The notes under the pieces: model-generated | Database searches by the model: none | The model's input: the letters and a program-made list of their open reading frames with translations, nothing else | Told to the model about the DNA's origin: nothing | Program-made: the position numbers and the translations under genes | Assembly (NCBI GenBank): GCA_011369445.1 | Contig: DRQF01000096.1 | Span: forward strand, 1 to 46,844 | Reading direction: 5' to 3' | DNA: 46,844 bases | From: Planctomycetota bacterium | GTDB taxonomy: Bacteria; Planctomycetota; GCA-002687715; DRQF01 | Part shown: one piece after another, positions 26,300 to 34,418 of the stretch | Layout: each line of letters opens with the position of its first letter | Numbering within the stretch: position 1 is the stretch's first letter

Positions 26300-27502
26300 A
26301 TGGCCCGTGAACACGACGAAGACCTGAGAGCCGAGGAAGACGCCCGAAGGGCGCGTCGCGAATTCGCGAAGGTCAAAAAGATCATCCCCACCCTCACGGC
26401 GCTCTATCTCATCTCCGCCGTCGGAAGCGCCGTCCTCCTGGTCCTGTTCTCCTACGCCGCCGTGGCGGTCGACGTCCCGCTCTACCTGACGGTGCTGGCT
26501 TTCGCCAGCCTGACGGTGAACCTGGCCGCGGCCCTGCGCGTGCGGAAAAAGCCCTACACCTGGGCCGTCATGGGCGCGGTGGTCACAAGTTTACTCGTCG
26601 TCTCCGATATCTTCGGGCGAGACGGTTCGTTCGTCATCGACCTCTTCTGGGCGGCCTGCTTCTGGGCTGCGGTGGGCTATGCCGCAAGGTACGAGAAAGT
26701 CCTGGCCCGGTATCCCGAATTGGCCAAGGGGCGTATCGCAAGAGCGCGACCGGAGCGGGCCCGCCAAGGCACCCGCCGCGGCCGCAAGGCCTCCCGTTCG
26801 GGAGTCCCCGAGGGCGTGATCTTCGCAGGCGCGCTTCTTGCGGGGATCCTCCTTGGTTTCGTCTTCCACTCCACGTCGGTGAAAAGCAAATCCCCGAACT
26901 ATCTCGCCGCACGCATACGCGAGGAGTGGGCCGCGGGGGACCTGGATGCCCTGGCCTCCCACGTCGCCTCCGAGCGGCGCGACGCCTTCCTTCGCAAGTT
27001 GAAAAAGGGCCTCACGCGCCGCGGTTGGCTGAACCGCCGCCCCGCATTGAACGAAGGAGTCGTGGATCTCCACGGGCTCCCCGAAGGCCGTCTCGCCATC
27101 GCCTTTCCCATCCGCAACGAAGAGCCGCTGGTGACGAGCTGGCGCCTCGAGGGAACGAAATGGACCCTTCGCGACATGGCCCTTCCGTCGGTCCAAGTGA
27201 AGGTGCCTCTCGACGGAGTCGTCGGTCAATTCATCGCCGCATGGAACGGCGGAGACGCCGCCGACATCGCTTCCCTCTCGCCGCCGGACAAAGTGGATCG
27301 TCAGGCGAAATCGTTGCGGAGGATTTTCAGTCGTCGCGGGTGGGAACAACGGCGCCCTAGCGTGGAGCGGCCGCGCATCCTCGCTCCCCGCGATGGACGC
27401 GCAACGGTCGTCTTCGATCTGGCGGACGGCTCCTTGACGACGAAGTGGCGCTTCGACGGAACCGCCTGGCGGCTTTCGGGAATCCGCTTCCCAAAACGCT
27501 AG
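26300..27502 (+). CDS. Membrane protein with a duplicated C-terminal domain, hypothetical
   Basis: A 400-residue protein. A charged N-terminus (residues 1-28) is followed by about four transmembrane segments (30-130), a basic linker (about 143-168) and a further membrane segment (172-190). The remainder, outside or periplasmic, contains two copies of one module of about 95 residues (200-296 and 305-398). Each copy begins with an 'E/A-W-x-x-G-D' helix, has a basic helix ending in 'RRGW..RRP', and closes on 'L..(K/S)WR(L/F)(E/D)GT.W.L'. I recognise no named family, although the shape resembles SnoaL/NTF2-like folds. The start has AGGAG nine bases upstream. Confidence 0.7.
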   Translation: MAREHDEDLRAEEDARRARREFAKVKKIIPTLTALYLISAVGSAVLLVLFSYAAVAVDVPLYLTVLAFASLTVNLAAALRVRKKPYTWAVMGAVVTSLLVVSDIFGRDGSFVIDLFWAACFWAAVGYAARYEKVLARYPELAKGRIARARPERARQGTRRGRKASRSGVPEGVIFAGALLAGILLGFVFHSTSVKSKSPNYLAARIREEWAAGDLDALASHVASERRDAFLRKLKKGLTRRGWLNRRPALNEGVVDLHGLPEGRLAIAFPIRNEEPLVTSWRLEGTKWTLRDMALPSVQVKVPLDGVVGQFIAAWNGGDAADIASLSPPDKVDRQAKSLRRIFSRRGWEQRRPSVERPRILAPRDGRATVVFDLADGSLTTKWRFDGTAWRLSGIRFPKR

Positions 27503-27515
27503 ACACGGCCACGTC

Positions 27516-27680
27516 TCAGCGTTCGGCGTGGGAGTCGGCGGGAGGTTGCATATGGGGGCAAAACCGCTCCCCGAGGGCCAGAGTCGCTACGACGAGAAGC
27601 GCGATGATGACCGCGGCAAGCAGCACGGAGTCGGGCCCGCGATCCCCGTGAACGGTGGAAGTCTTCGATTCTGAATTCAT
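27516..27680 (-). CDS. Candidate 54-residue single-pass membrane protein
   Basis: In the gap between two convergent genes, the minus strand has an ATG at 27680 and a TGA at 27516-27518. The product is 54 residues: a polar N-terminus of 17, a clean hydrophobic helix (DSVLLAAVIIALLVVATLALG, about 18-36) and a polar tail rich in Pro and His. It lies 55 bases downstream of the metallophosphoesterase gene on the same strand, so it could share its message. No good ribosome-binding site precedes the ATG, which is the main weakness. The even membrane helix in a gap otherwise without a gene is the main support. Confidence 0.4.
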   Translation of the reverse strand: MNSESKTSTVHGDRGPDSVLLAAVIIALLVVATLALGERFCPHMQPPADSHAER

Positions 27681-27735
27681 GGGCTTATGGCAAGACGTCG
27701 GGTTACTGGGGGTGTTGGGCGCGGCTCTATTGTGC

Positions 27736-28809
27736 CTACTTGGACCCAGAATGGGAAGGGGGATTTCGGCGCCCCTGCGGATACACCGGGTGCTTCAGAG
27801 AGGTTCGGCGTTCTCCCACGACCCGTTCCCTGCATCGCCGCTCCGCGCGCAGGGTGTGAATGACGATTTCCGCGCGGCAAAAGCTCCTCAATGGAATCCC
27901 GCTGAAGCCGCAGCCCTTGGACGTGTATCCCCGAAGAGCACCGTACTGCCACGGCCCCGCGATGAAACGCCGGGCGCACGAGGCGTTGGAAACAAGAGGC
28001 GTTCCCCCGGGGAGACAGATCTGCCCGCCGTGGGTGTGGCCGCAAAGGTAGACGTCCGCGAAGGCGGACGCGGCCTCGAGGATGAGATCCGGACTGTGGC
28101 AGAGAAACAAAGCGACATCCTCGACGGGCACGTTGGCAAAAGCCGTGGGGAGGTCGTCTGTCCCGAAGAAATGCGCATCGTCCACACCCACCAACCACAC
28201 TGAATCGCCGTCCCGGGTATCGATCCGGAGGGATTCGTTGAGGAGGTAGCGCAATCCCAAAGACTCGAGCGGCTCCACCATGTCCAGCGTGTCGTGGTTG
28301 CCCAAGACCGCATAGGCGCCGCATCGACAGTCACCAAGAACGGGGACGAGAGGCTCCAGCTCTCGCAGAGCCCCGTCCACCGGACCGCGGGTGTCCAAAC
28401 GCAAATCCCCGGTGATGACCGCCAAGTCGAATTCCAGGTCGCCACAGATCGAGGTCAGAACCCTCCCGAACCCTGGCGGGCCGTCGATGTGGAGATCCGT
28501 GAGATGAAGAACCTTCATCCCCTCGAAGCCGGGAGGAAGGCCCACGAGCCAAAGGTCATTTTGGACGACGTCGATCCGGGTCGCCCGACGGGCCAAGGAT
28601 CTGTAAAGACCACAGAGATCGAGCCCCCGACGCAGCCACGCCATCACGGGATCGAGGATCTGGAATGGGAGGAGCTTCTTCCCATCCCCCATGCTCTGAG
28701 GGCGTCCCTCCCAGCTTCGCCGACGAGCGGCCAGATGGATTCCCAGGCGCTCCTCGGGACTCCGGGGAGGCACGACGGCGGGTCGTTGATCAGTCAAGAC
28801 AGGATGCAT
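27736..28809 (-). CDS. Calcineurin-like metallophosphoesterase (YaeI-like)
   Basis: A 357-residue enzyme with a complete two-metal site: 'LTDLHIDG' (about 103-110), 'ITGDL' (about 131-135), 'GNHDT' (about 168-172), 'CHSPD' (about 236-240) and 'CGHTHGGQ' (about 254-261). These blocks and their order match YaeI/YkuE-type phosphodiesterases, often membrane-associated and acting on lipid-linked phosphates. The N-terminal 85 residues are polar and variable, with no obvious transmembrane segment, so it may be peripheral. The ATG at 28809 has no strong ribosome-binding site; a later Met at codon 40 (28692) is a possible alternative. The C-terminal 30 residues after the core are basic and probably disordered. 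Confidence 0.88.
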   Translation of the reverse strand: MHPVLTDQRPAVVPPRSPEERLGIHLAARRRSWEGRPQSMGDGKKLLPFQILDPVMAWLRRGLDLCGLYRSLARRATRIDVVQNDLWLVGLPPGFEGMKVLHLTDLHIDGPPGFGRVLTSICGDLEFDLAVITGDLRLDTRGPVDGALRELEPLVPVLGDCRCGAYAVLGNHDTLDMVEPLESLGLRYLLNESLRIDTRDGDSVWLVGVDDAHFFGTDDLPTAFANVPVEDVALFLCHSPDLILEAASAFADVYLCGHTHGGQICLPGGTPLVSNASCARRFIAGPWQYGALRGYTSKGCGFSGIPLRSFCRAEIVIHTLRAERRCRERVVGERRTSLKHPVYPQGRRNPPSHSGSK

Positions 28810-28982
28810 GTTCAGACATCTTATCGGCGCGCGACGCCGCCACCCCCTCCCTTCCCAGGTTTTTGTGTCGCCAAACGGGGGGCGGCGGGGTTAGGATAGG
28901 GACTGAAGAAGCGTTCGTCTCCACGCCTCGTCGTGGCTTCCGAGCGTTCCGAACACCTGGCTCCGGAATACACCTTTCCGTC

Positions 28983-28990
28983 AAAGGAGG
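28983..28990 (+). promoter_or_regulatory. Ribosome-binding site of the candidate selenoprotein gene
   Basis: AAAGGAGG ends six bases before the ATG at 28997, a near-perfect Shine-Dalgarno sequence. It fixes the start and suggests strong expression. Confidence 0.8.
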
Positions 28991-28996
28991 AATGGC

Positions 28997-30211
28997 ATGA
29001 TTCGATCCATCCGTTCCCTTTGGCTCGGGGTTGCCCTGGCTTTGACCGTCATCGTCTCGTCCGCTTCCGCTCAGGAAGCGACGAGCTCCGATCAGATCGC
29101 GTTGAAGTACAAACCCTGTCCGAAGTGGAACTACATACTTCCCCACGAAGTTTTCACCCCGGTCGGCGACAAGATCGCCGTCCCCCACGCCGGTGGAGAC
29201 GGATTTGCCGTCGCCATGGATGGGACGACACTCCTTCTGGACGCCAACGGCGATGGGCGTCTCGGCGATGCCAAGGCCAAGGGCGCGGGAGCCTGGGTCA
29301 CTCTCAAGTCGAAGACGGAGGACGGCAAGAAGCTCTACTACAGCTTGCGCCTCGTCAATGACGGCGGGTGGAAGTACGCGTCCTCAGGCGTGATGGTCGG
29401 CAAGTACAACGGCGTGACCATTCAGCTCATCGACCAGAACAACAACGGTCGCTACAACGACGTCGGCGAGGACGCAGTCGTCGTCGGGAAGTCGCGCGCC
29501 GCAAGCTTTCTTTCCAAGGTCATGTCCCTCAAGGGACAACTGTTCGAGGTGGACGTCTCCCCAACAGGCAGCGCCATGACGTTCCGGCCCTATCAGGGCA
29601 AAAGTGGCCTGCTGGACCTGAGGAGCAAGTTCACGTCGAAAGGGAAACTCGTCTCCGCCGTCGTCATGAGTGATGACGGCGAGTTCTCATTCGAGGTCTC
29701 GAAGGCGAAGAAGGGCCTGGTGGTTCCCACCGGCGCTTACGAAATCGTCGCGGGCTTGGTGACGAAGGGCAAGGAGCACGTCAGCATTCGCAAGGGCAAG
29801 TCCCGCGTGTTCCGCGTGCTCGATGGTCAAACGTCAGTCGTCGCTTGGGGCGGACCGCTCAAGGCGGAATTCGAGTACGACCGCCAGGGCAAGGACGTCA
29901 CCTTCTCCCCGAACAAGCTCTGGTTCTTCGGGAAGGCCGGCGAGGAATACTACAACTGGGTTCCCGATGGCAAGCCGCCGAAGTTCATCATCGCCGACGG
30001 CGTCACCGCCAAGAAAATCGGCGAAGCCAAGTTCGGCGGGTGCTGAGGAGGCGGCTTCAATCCGGTCACCGTGAGTGTACCGACCGAAGGCCCCATCAAA
30101 GTCACCCTCGAACACGATCGCAAGGCGTTCGGAGTCATCAAAGGCCGTGAGAAGGGCGATGAGCCCCAAGCCGGTGTCACACCCGGCGTCACGACGACCA
30201 GCGAGGACTGA
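28997..30211 (+). CDS. Secreted protein with an in-frame TGA: candidate selenoprotein (vicinal Cys-Sec)
   Basis: The signal peptide (residues 1-26, ending 'SSASAQ') makes this an exported protein. Two calcium-binding-type loops are visible, 'DANGDGRLGD' at 82-91 and 'DQNNNGRYND' at 146-155; the rest is beta-rich. At codon 350 (30044-30046) the frame meets TGA directly after Cys349, in 'FGGC-TGA-GGGF'. The same frame then runs 54 more sense codons with the same GC-rich third positions (about three in four) and ends at a second TGA (30209-30211), 16 bases before a strong terminator. A hairpin at 30063-30082 fits a bacterial SECIS element. I therefore annotate the long form, 404 residues with selenocysteine 350. 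If TGA terminates, the protein is 349 residues, ending at 30046. Domain function is unknown; a Cys-Sec pair would imply redox or metal-binding chemistry. Confidence 0.6.
30047..30082 (+). promoter_or_regulatory. Candidate bacterial SECIS element after the in-frame TGA
   Basis: Sixteen bases after the TGA, CGGTCAC (30063-30069) pairs with GTG-T-ACCG (30075-30082): seven Watson-Crick pairs with one bulged T at 30078, closing a five-base loop CGTGA (30070-30074). The loop begins 23 bases downstream of the TGA and its second base is G. As I recall the bacterial SECIS consensus, a small apical loop with G in its first two positions at about 16-37 bases from the UGA is what is required. It lies inside coding sequence, as bacterial SECIS elements do. 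No folding program was run. Confidence 0.5.
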
Positions 30212-30227
30212 TCCGGATCCGACACAA

Positions 30228-30263
30228 ACCGCCGAAGCCCTCGCGGGTTTCGGCGGTCTTTTC
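30228..30263 (+). terminator. Strong intrinsic terminator
   Basis: ACCGCCGAAGCCC (30228-30240) pairs with GGGTTTCGGCGGT (30245-30257) around the loop TCGC, 13 pairs including one G-T, followed by CTTTTC. It starts 16 bases after the second TGA of the gene upstream, so transcription of that gene is designed to end beyond the extension rather than after the first TGA. Confidence 0.9.
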
Positions 30264-30331
30264 ATGCCCTCCCTTCTCTCTCGCGGCGAAAGCCCCGAGC
30301 AACCCATCCGTTTCATGGGGACCAGCCCATG

Positions 30332-30339
30332 AAGGAGGT
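30332..30339 (+). promoter_or_regulatory. Ribosome-binding site that decides the start of the tricorn-type protease
   Basis: AAGGAGGT lies four bases before GTG 30344 and overlaps the coding sequence that would follow the upstream ATG at 30329. The site therefore favours GTG 30344, which also gives a clean signal peptide. Confidence 0.7.
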
Positions 30340-30343
30340 CCCC

Positions 30344-33300
30344 GTGCGTACATTGATCGCTCTTGCCGCCGTCTTGTGTCTCGGTCTCCAGTCCCTTGCC
30401 CAGGACAGCCGGCCCATTCGGCTCATCACCGATCCGGCGTTGTCTCCCAACGCAGATCGCATCGCGTTTTCGTACCTGGGCGACATCTGGGTCGTGAGCT
30501 CGTCGGGCGGTGACGCCCGACGGCTCACGGAGAATCCGGCTCGGGACAGCTCGCCGTCCTTCTCGCCCGACGGCACGCAGATCGCGTTTCTCTCCGACCG
30601 TGACGCCCGCAGGCAGATCCACGTCATCCCCAGCACAGGCGGCATTCCGCGACGGGTGACCCTCAACACGGAGGGCTATGGGCTCGAGGAATGGCTTCCG
30701 GATGGCCAGGGATTCTTGACGCTGGCCCAGCGGGACCACTTCTGGCGGCGGGCGGCCCGTTTCTTCGTGCGCCCGATGGACGGCAAGAAGGCCGAGCAGC
30801 TTCTCTTCGACGGCTATGGCCGCGACGGGTGTCTGGACGCCGGCGGCAACCTGCTTCTCTACACCCGAGAAGGCGCTCCGATCTACCGGAAGCAATATGC
30901 GGGTTCCCAGGAGTCCCAAGTCTGGCTCTTCGACCGGAGTCAGCAAACCCACCGGCTTTTGCGCAAGGGAAACGGCGGGTGCCGCTACCCTCTTTGGACC
31001 GAGACGCCCGGCGAGTTCCTCTACGTCTCCCAGGCAGACGGCACGTTCAACCTCTATCGCGGCCGCCTCAACGACGACTCCGACCAGCAACTCACCCACT
31101 TCAAAGACGACGGCGTCCTTTTCCCGGCGATCTCCCGGGACGGCTCCAAGGTGGTCTTCCGCAGACTCTTCGACCTCTACAGCCTCGACCTGACGACGCC
31201 ATCCCAACCCAGGCTGCTGAGCGTCACGGACGGCTCGGACCCCATCGTCAAGGAGCACCGCAATGCGGTTCTCGAAGCGGCTTCCGATGTTTCCTACTCC
31301 CCCGATGGCAAGGAATGCTGCTTCACATCCGGGGGTGACCTCTGGGTGATGGACACGGTGCTCCGAGAACCCGTGCGTATCACGAGCTCACCGGAGGAGG
31401 AGCGTTCGCCACTTTTCCTGTCATACGACGAGATTCTCTTCGTGAGCGACGAGGGAGGTCAGAGCGACATCTGGCGAGTGCGACGCAAGGACGCCGACAA
31501 GTGGTTCTGGCAGCAGGAGGAATTCGAACTCGACAAGCTGACCGACGACGCGGACTTCGAACGCGACCTCCGGCCGGTTCCGGAGAGTGACGAGGTGTGT
31601 TTCACGCGCGGCCGCGGCGACCTGATCCTCCTCACGCCCAGCACCGGCAAGTCGCGTCGCCTCCTCGCTTCGTGGAATACGCCCCAGTACGACTTCTCCC
31701 CCGACGGCAAATGGATCGCCTACGCCATTGAAGACGGCAACTTCAATCGGGACGTGTATCTCGCTCCGCTGGACGGCTCACGCGCACCGTTCAACCTTTC
31801 CCGCCATCCAGACTCCGACAGCAGTCCCGCCTGGTCGCATGACGGCAAGGTTCTCGCGTTCGTGGGGCGTCACTGGCGGAACGAGGCGGACATCATCTAT
31901 GTCCATCTCACCCAAGCCGGCGAGGACGAGGACGCCCGACAAAGGAAGCTCGCGAAGGCCATCAAGGCCATGGCGAAGCGCAAACGCGCCCAGACGAACA
32001 AGGACGAACCCCGGAAGACGAACCCTCCGGAGAAGTCCAACAAGAAGTCAGCGGACTCCACCAAGAAGACGAAGACCCTTTCCGTCGCCATCGACTTCGA
32101 AGGTATCCGTGATCGCTTCCATCGGATCTCAATCCCGCGCAGCTTCGAATCGGGGCTCTTCTTCTGGCCCGGAGAGGACAAACTGTGTTTTCAGGCTGAG
32201 GTCGATGGGAAGAGGGGACTTTACACCGTGACGTTCCCCGATCCGTTGCGGCCGAAACTCCTCACGAGTTCAAGCCTCCGCAACCGCAAACCGCTCCGGG
32301 AGGCGAAGTCGGTCTGTGGGCTCAGCGGCGGATCGCCGGCCGTCATGGACAAGAACGGACGCATCACCAAACACAGCTTCAGGGTGAAGATCTCCTACCG
32401 CTTGGGCGACATCTACCGGGTCATCTTCGACCAAGCCTGGCGGGCCATGCGGGACGGCTGGTACGACCCCCGCATGAACAACAAGAATTGGGACGAGATC
32501 CGACGCAAGTATGCCCCGGTGGCCGAGCAGTGCCTCGACGTCTCCTCGCTCTCCGCCGTCTGCAACATGATGCTGGGCGAACTCAATGGCTCCCATCTCG
32601 GTTTCCGGATGTCCGAGGGCTCTCTTCCGGGTGAACGGCGACCGAGTCGGGCCCGGACGTGGTCCCTCGAGACTCGACATCTGGGTTGCCGGTTCGACCC
32701 CACCTGGAAAGGTCCCGGTCTCAAGGTCAAGGACGTCATCAAGAAGACCCCCGCCTCCCGAAGCACCAGTCGCATTCGTGTGGGAGAGATCGTTCTCGCC
32801 ATCGACGGCAAACCCGTGGACCCGGGCATCGACATCGCCACGGTGCTGACCGTCGACCCCGATCGATTCCTCAAGGTGAAGGTCCAGGACGCTCAGGGCG
32901 CAACGCGGGTCGTCAGCATGCGCCCCACGACCTATCGTGCGGTGCGTTCTCTTCTCTACGACCGGTGGGTCGCCGACAACGAAAAGAAGGTGGAAGAGCT
33001 TTCCGGAGGCTCGCTCGGATATCTCCACATCCGCGGGATGAATTTTCGAAGCTTCGAGAAGTTCGAGGAAGAGCTTTTCCGCGTGGGCTATGGGAAAGAC
33101 GGCCTCGTGATCGATGTGCGCGAAAACGGGGGCGGCTCGACGACCGACCACTTGCTCACGGCTCTCACCCAACCGGAGCACGCCCTCACCCTTCCCCGCG
33201 GAGGCACCGAAAAGGACATCGGCTACCCGCAGGGAAGGCGCATCTACGCCACTTGGTCGAAGCCCATCGTCGTGCTCTGCAATCAGAACTCCTTTTCCAA

Positions 33301-33631
33301 CGCCGAGATTTTCTCCCACGCCATCAAGACCTTGAAGCGAGGTCGGCTCGTGGGTGTCCGCACCGCCGGCGGCGTCATTTCCACCGGCGGGATGTCCATC
33401 ATGGGCATGGCTTTCATCCGCATGCCCTTCCGGGGATGGTTCGTCCTTCCGACGGGCGAGGACATGGAGCTCAACGGCGCCGATCCGGACGTGACCCTCT
33501 GGCCCGCGCCGGGCGAATGGCCAAGCGGCAAGGATCAGCAGCTGGCGAAAGCCGTGGAACTCTTGTCGGACGACGTGGCAACTTGGAAAGCCCGGCCCCG
33601 TCCGAAACTGCGCTACCGGACCGAACGCTGA
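30344..33631 (+). CDS. Tricorn-type serine protease (S41 family) with N-terminal beta-propellers
   Basis: A 1095-residue exported protein (signal peptide about 1-20, ending 'LQSLAQ'). Residues about 25-350 and 360-660 hold WD40/TolB-like propeller blades with repeated 'FSPDG..IAF' and 'YSPDGK'-type strands, as in tricorn. A lysine-rich linker (about 530-575) follows 'DEDARQRK'. The protease part (about 690-1095) includes a PDZ domain and the S41 core. Catalytic candidates: His751 in 'LNGSHLGF' and Ser985 in 'NQNSFSNAE', aligned by me with the tail-specific protease nucleophile. 'VIDVRENGGG' and 'GGVISTGG' are further core blocks. Tricorn enzymes cut unfolded peptides; the signal peptide places this one outside the cytoplasm. 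It follows the candidate selenoprotein gene but is separated from it by the terminator, so it probably has its own promoter between 30263 and 30330. Confidence 0.92.
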   Translation: MRTLIALAAVLCLGLQSLAQDSRPIRLITDPALSPNADRIAFSYLGDIWVVSSSGGDARRLTENPARDSSPSFSPDGTQIAFLSDRDARRQIHVIPSTGGIPRRVTLNTEGYGLEEWLPDGQGFLTLAQRDHFWRRAARFFVRPMDGKKAEQLLFDGYGRDGCLDAGGNLLLYTREGAPIYRKQYAGSQESQVWLFDRSQQTHRLLRKGNGGCRYPLWTETPGEFLYVSQADGTFNLYRGRLNDDSDQQLTHFKDDGVLFPAISRDGSKVVFRRLFDLYSLDLTTPSQPRLLSVTDGSDPIVKEHRNAVLEAASDVSYSPDGKECCFTSGGDLWVMDTVLREPVRITSSPEEERSPLFLSYDEILFVSDEGGQSDIWRVRRKDADKWFWQQEEFELDKLTDDADFERDLRPVPESDEVCFTRGRGDLILLTPSTGKSRRLLASWNTPQYDFSPDGKWIAYAIEDGNFNRDVYLAPLDGSRAPFNLSRHPDSDSSPAWSHDGKVLAFVGRHWRNEADIIYVHLTQAGEDEDARQRKLAKAIKAMAKRKRAQTNKDEPRKTNPPEKSNKKSADSTKKTKTLSVAIDFEGIRDRFHRISIPRSFESGLFFWPGEDKLCFQAEVDGKRGLYTVTFPDPLRPKLLTSSSLRNRKPLREAKSVCGLSGGSPAVMDKNGRITKHSFRVKISYRLGDIYRVIFDQAWRAMRDGWYDPRMNNKNWDEIRRKYAPVAEQCLDVSSLSAVCNMMLGELNGSHLGFRMSEGSLPGERRPSRARTWSLETRHLGCRFDPTWKGPGLKVKDVIKKTPASRSTSRIRVGEIVLAIDGKPVDPGIDIATVLTVDPDRFLKVKVQDAQGATRVVSMRPTTYRAVRSLLYDRWVADNEKKVEELSGGSLGYLHIRGMNFRSFEKFEEELFRVGYGKDGLVIDVRENGGGSTTDHLLTALTQPEHALTLPRGGTEKDIGYPQGRRIYATWSKPIVVLCNQNSFSNAEIFSHAIKTLKRGRLVGVRTAGGVISTGGMSIMGMAFIRMPFRGWFVLPTGEDMELNGADPDVTLWPAPGEWPSGKDQQLAKAVELLSDDVATWKARPRPKLRYRTER

Positions 33632-33644
33632 CGCGAGGACCAGC

Positions 33645-34418
33645 TCACAGCTCGGGATAGAGATCGACGCGGCGATCGGCGAGGAACGAGAAACGCTCGC
33701 GGCACGCCCGGACCTCTGCCGTCCGTACGTTGCCGGACACCTCGGCCTCCTGCCACGCCGCAGCGGCGATGACTTCCCCCATGGGATCGATGAGAGCCGA
33801 GTCCCCGCGATAGATGAGGCCGGACCCCTCCCCGACCCGATTCACGCCCAGCACAAACGCTTGGTTCTCCATGGCGCGGGCCCTGAGCAGTGTCCGCCAC
33901 GCAGCGCTTCGCACGACCGGCCAATTCGCGATGACGCAGAACAGGTCCGTGCGGTCGGCGGTCCGCCGAAACGGCTCGGGAAACCGTAAGTCGTAGCAGA
34001 TCAAAGGGGTCACCCGGAGGCCTTCCACGTCCAAGGTCTCGAGGGTGCGGCCGGCCTCGAAGACCTCGTTTTCCCCGGCAAGGCTGAAGGGGTGGATCTT
34101 GTGGTAGAGGAGCCTCTCCCGGCCTTGTGGATCGAACAACGCGGCGGCATTGCGCGGGCGAGGATCGCCCGGTTCGGCGAAGCCCCCCAGAATCCAAAGC
34201 CCGAGGCGGGACGCCTCCTCCGCGAGGAAGGCCCGGATCTCTCCCGCCCGCGGTGCCACGAGGTCCGCCGCCATGCTGAATCCGGTGGCGAACATCTCGG
34301 GTAGCACGCACAGCCGCGCCCCCTCCTCCGCCGCCCGGCTCAGCCGAGGGCGCAACGCGTCGAAGTTGGCCGGCGGGTCCTCCCAGACGATGTCGGTTTG
34401 AATTCCCGTGATCCTCAT
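33645..34418 (-). CDS. Nitrilase-family omega-amidase (YafV/NIT2-like)
   Basis: A 257-residue carbon-nitrogen hydrolase with the full catalytic triad: Glu41 in 'LPEMFATGFSM', Lys107 in 'YHKIHPF' and Cys141 in 'LICYDLRFPE'. The short YafV-type length and 'MFATGFSM' mark it as an omega-amidase, which splits alpha-ketoglutaramate or alpha-ketosuccinamate to the keto acid and ammonia. The ATG at 34418 overlaps the stop of the aminotransferase gene (ATGA); the long frame upstream is antisense. The pairing with a glutamine/methionine transaminase fits the classical glutamine transaminase-omega-amidase pathway, including methionine salvage. Confidence 0.92.
   Translation of the reverse strand: MRITGIQTDIVWEDPPANFDALRPRLSRAAEEGARLCVLPEMFATGFSMAADLVAPRAGEIRAFLAEEASRLGLWILGGFAEPGDPRPRNAAALFDPQGRERLLYHKIHPFSLAGENEVFEAGRTLETLDVEGLRVTPLICYDLRFPEPFRRTADRTDLFCVIANWPVVRSAAWRTLLRARAMENQAFVLGVNRVGEGSGLIYRGDSALIDPMGEVIAAAAWQEAEVSGNVRTAEVRACRERFSFLADRRVDLYPEL

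Noticed and set aside
30047-30211. The stretch after the TGA as a separate small gene starting at GTG 30071
   Set aside because: The only Shine-Dalgarno-like run (GGAGG, 30047-30051) is 19 bases before the GTG, too far, and the first eight codons after the TGA already look coding. Readthrough explains the frame and composition better.
28997-30211. General reassignment of TGA to a sense codon in this organism
   Set aside because: TGA ends many genes here at ATGA or GTGA overlaps with the next start, for example at 41008, 15814 and 25282, so it is a working stop codon.
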